Part shown: positions 50,964 to 51,271 of the stretch, piece by piece
Numbering within the stretch: the first letter of the stretch is position 1
Layout of the letters: the number at the start of each line of letters is the position of its first letter
Source of the DNA: Flavobacterium cellulosilyticum
GTDB lineage: Bacteria; Bacteroidota; Bacteroidia; Flavobacteriales; Flavobacteriaceae
Assembly: GCF_004349355.1 (NCBI RefSeq)
Contig: NZ_SMFK01000021.1
Span: forward strand, 1-51,271
Direction: 5' to 3'
Length of the DNA stretch: 51,271 bases
Translations under genes and position numbers: made by a program
Notes under the pieces: model-generated
The model's input: the letters and a program-made list of their open reading frames with translations, nothing else
The model's database searches: none
What the model was told of the DNA's origin: nothing

Positions 50964-50973
50964 ATGAATTTTA

Positions 50974-51271
50974 TGTCCCGTCCTGAAATAGCGATACACA
51001 AAAAGTATCCTAATGGAAAAACATGAAGAAACACGCTATGTTAAGCGAACACAAAAAGATTACTCAATGTCTTTTAAATTACAAATTGTTCAAGAAATTG
51101 AGCGAGGTCAGCTCACAGTTACAGAAGCTGCGAAGACTTATGGCATTCAAAATAGAACAACTGTTGTTAATTGGCTAAAAAAATTCGGTAACTTTGATTG
51201 GGAAAATCAAACACCATTTACTATGTCAAAGTCACCAGAACAAAAGATCATGGAGCTTGAAGCCAAAGTGA
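50974..51271 (+). mobile_element. IS3-family-like element, 5' end (type B), truncated by window edge
   Basis: The terminus TGTCCCGTCCTGAAATAGCG starts 10 bp after a terminator T run and is followed by a short leader and a transposase OrfA. The same terminus, decayed, occurs at 25976. The remainder of the element lies outside the window, so its right end, OrfB and target duplication cannot be seen. Confidence 0.78.
51013..51271 (+). CDS. IS3-family transposase OrfA (partial, 3' part missing)
   Basis: The frame from ATG 51013 encodes 86 visible residues, starting MEKHEETRYVKRTQKDYSMS. A helix-turn-helix follows (FKLQIVQEIERGQLTVTEAA, then YGIQNRTTVVNWLKKFG near 42-58), a spacer with a Pro (QTPFTMSKSP), and PEQKIMELEAKV, the start of the zipper region of IS3-type OrfA. 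The protein is unrelated in detail to the OrfA at the left edge. It is intact as far as it can be seen, in contrast to the stop-containing relic at 26015. Confidence 0.82.
   Translation, partial: MEKHEETRYVKRTQKDYSMSFKLQIVQEIERGQLTVTEAAKTYGIQNRTTVVNWLKKFGNFDWENQTPFTMSKSPEQKIMELEAKV

Overview
The window is a low-GC chromosomal stretch from a member of the Bacteroidota, most likely a Flavobacterium-like species of the Flavobacteriaceae. The evidence is the gene content (a type IX secretion gene porQ, a SusC/SusD pair, DUF3822 next to rsmD, Flavobacteriia-style lipoproteins with an SxC lipobox), the very AT-rich intergenic DNA, weak ribosome-binding sites, and many -7 promoter boxes of the Bacteroidota form TAnnTTTG. 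No rRNA, tRNA or CRISPR array was recognised by eye.

Layout. 1-296: 5' end of an IS3-type element (minus strand), cut by the window edge. 351-6619: a two-repeat lipoprotein, lon, porQ-cmk and a CAP-domain lipoprotein. 6757-7626: alpha/beta hydrolase on the minus strand. 7807-17078: a storage-glucan block, glgA-glgC-glgE-glgB in one operon, then a separately promoted GH31 alpha-glucosidase. 17168-17986: M48 lipoprotein protease. 17987-27478: a remodelled accessory region. A SusC/SusD/DUF4957-DUF5123-like trio lies between a broken 3' fragment of a PLP-dependent gamma-lyase (18073-18380) and the intact lyase (26276-27478), with decayed IS ends on both sides. 27659-38239: housekeeping genes (Lrp regulator, lpdA, DUF3822-rsmD, RecD-like helicase, ygiD, kdsB, an M16 peptidase pair) plus one probable defence gene (AbiJ-like, 33780-34634). 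38374-42145: spermidine-synthase-like methyltransferase, a PlsC-type acyltransferase pseudogene, and an XRE regulator divergent from an M14 carboxypeptidase with five palindromic sites between them, then a second Lrp regulator. 42232-45342: ppc and a DinB-like protein. 45418-49653 (minus): aroB, then a polyamine cluster (arginine decarboxylase, deoxyhypusine-synthase-like enzyme, Asp-rich protein). 49746-50915: proline dehydrogenase. 50974-51271: 5' end of a second type of IS3-like element.

How the genes work together. GlgC makes ADP-glucose, GlgA extends alpha-1,4 chains, GlgE adds maltosyl units from maltose-1-phosphate, GlgB branches, and the GH31 enzyme could trim alpha-glucans. SpeA and the deoxyhypusine-synthase homologue form a polyamine module. 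The SusCD trio looks like an uptake system for a glycan, perhaps pectin, that has lost or never had its own enzymes and regulator gene.

The most interesting points are: (a) the XRE/M14 divergent promoter, where a repeated palindrome contains the -7 box itself; (b) the 252-bp near-identical direct repeat of a lyase 3' end enclosing the SusCD island; (c) a GlgE in an otherwise classical GlgA/GlgC/GlgB operon without TreS/Pep2; (d) a bacterial deoxyhypusine-synthase homologue next to arginine decarboxylase, with a promoter and a possible 59-codon leader ORF upstream; (e) a lone AbiJ-like defence gene; and (f) an acyltransferase pseudogene with all three stops in one intact frame.
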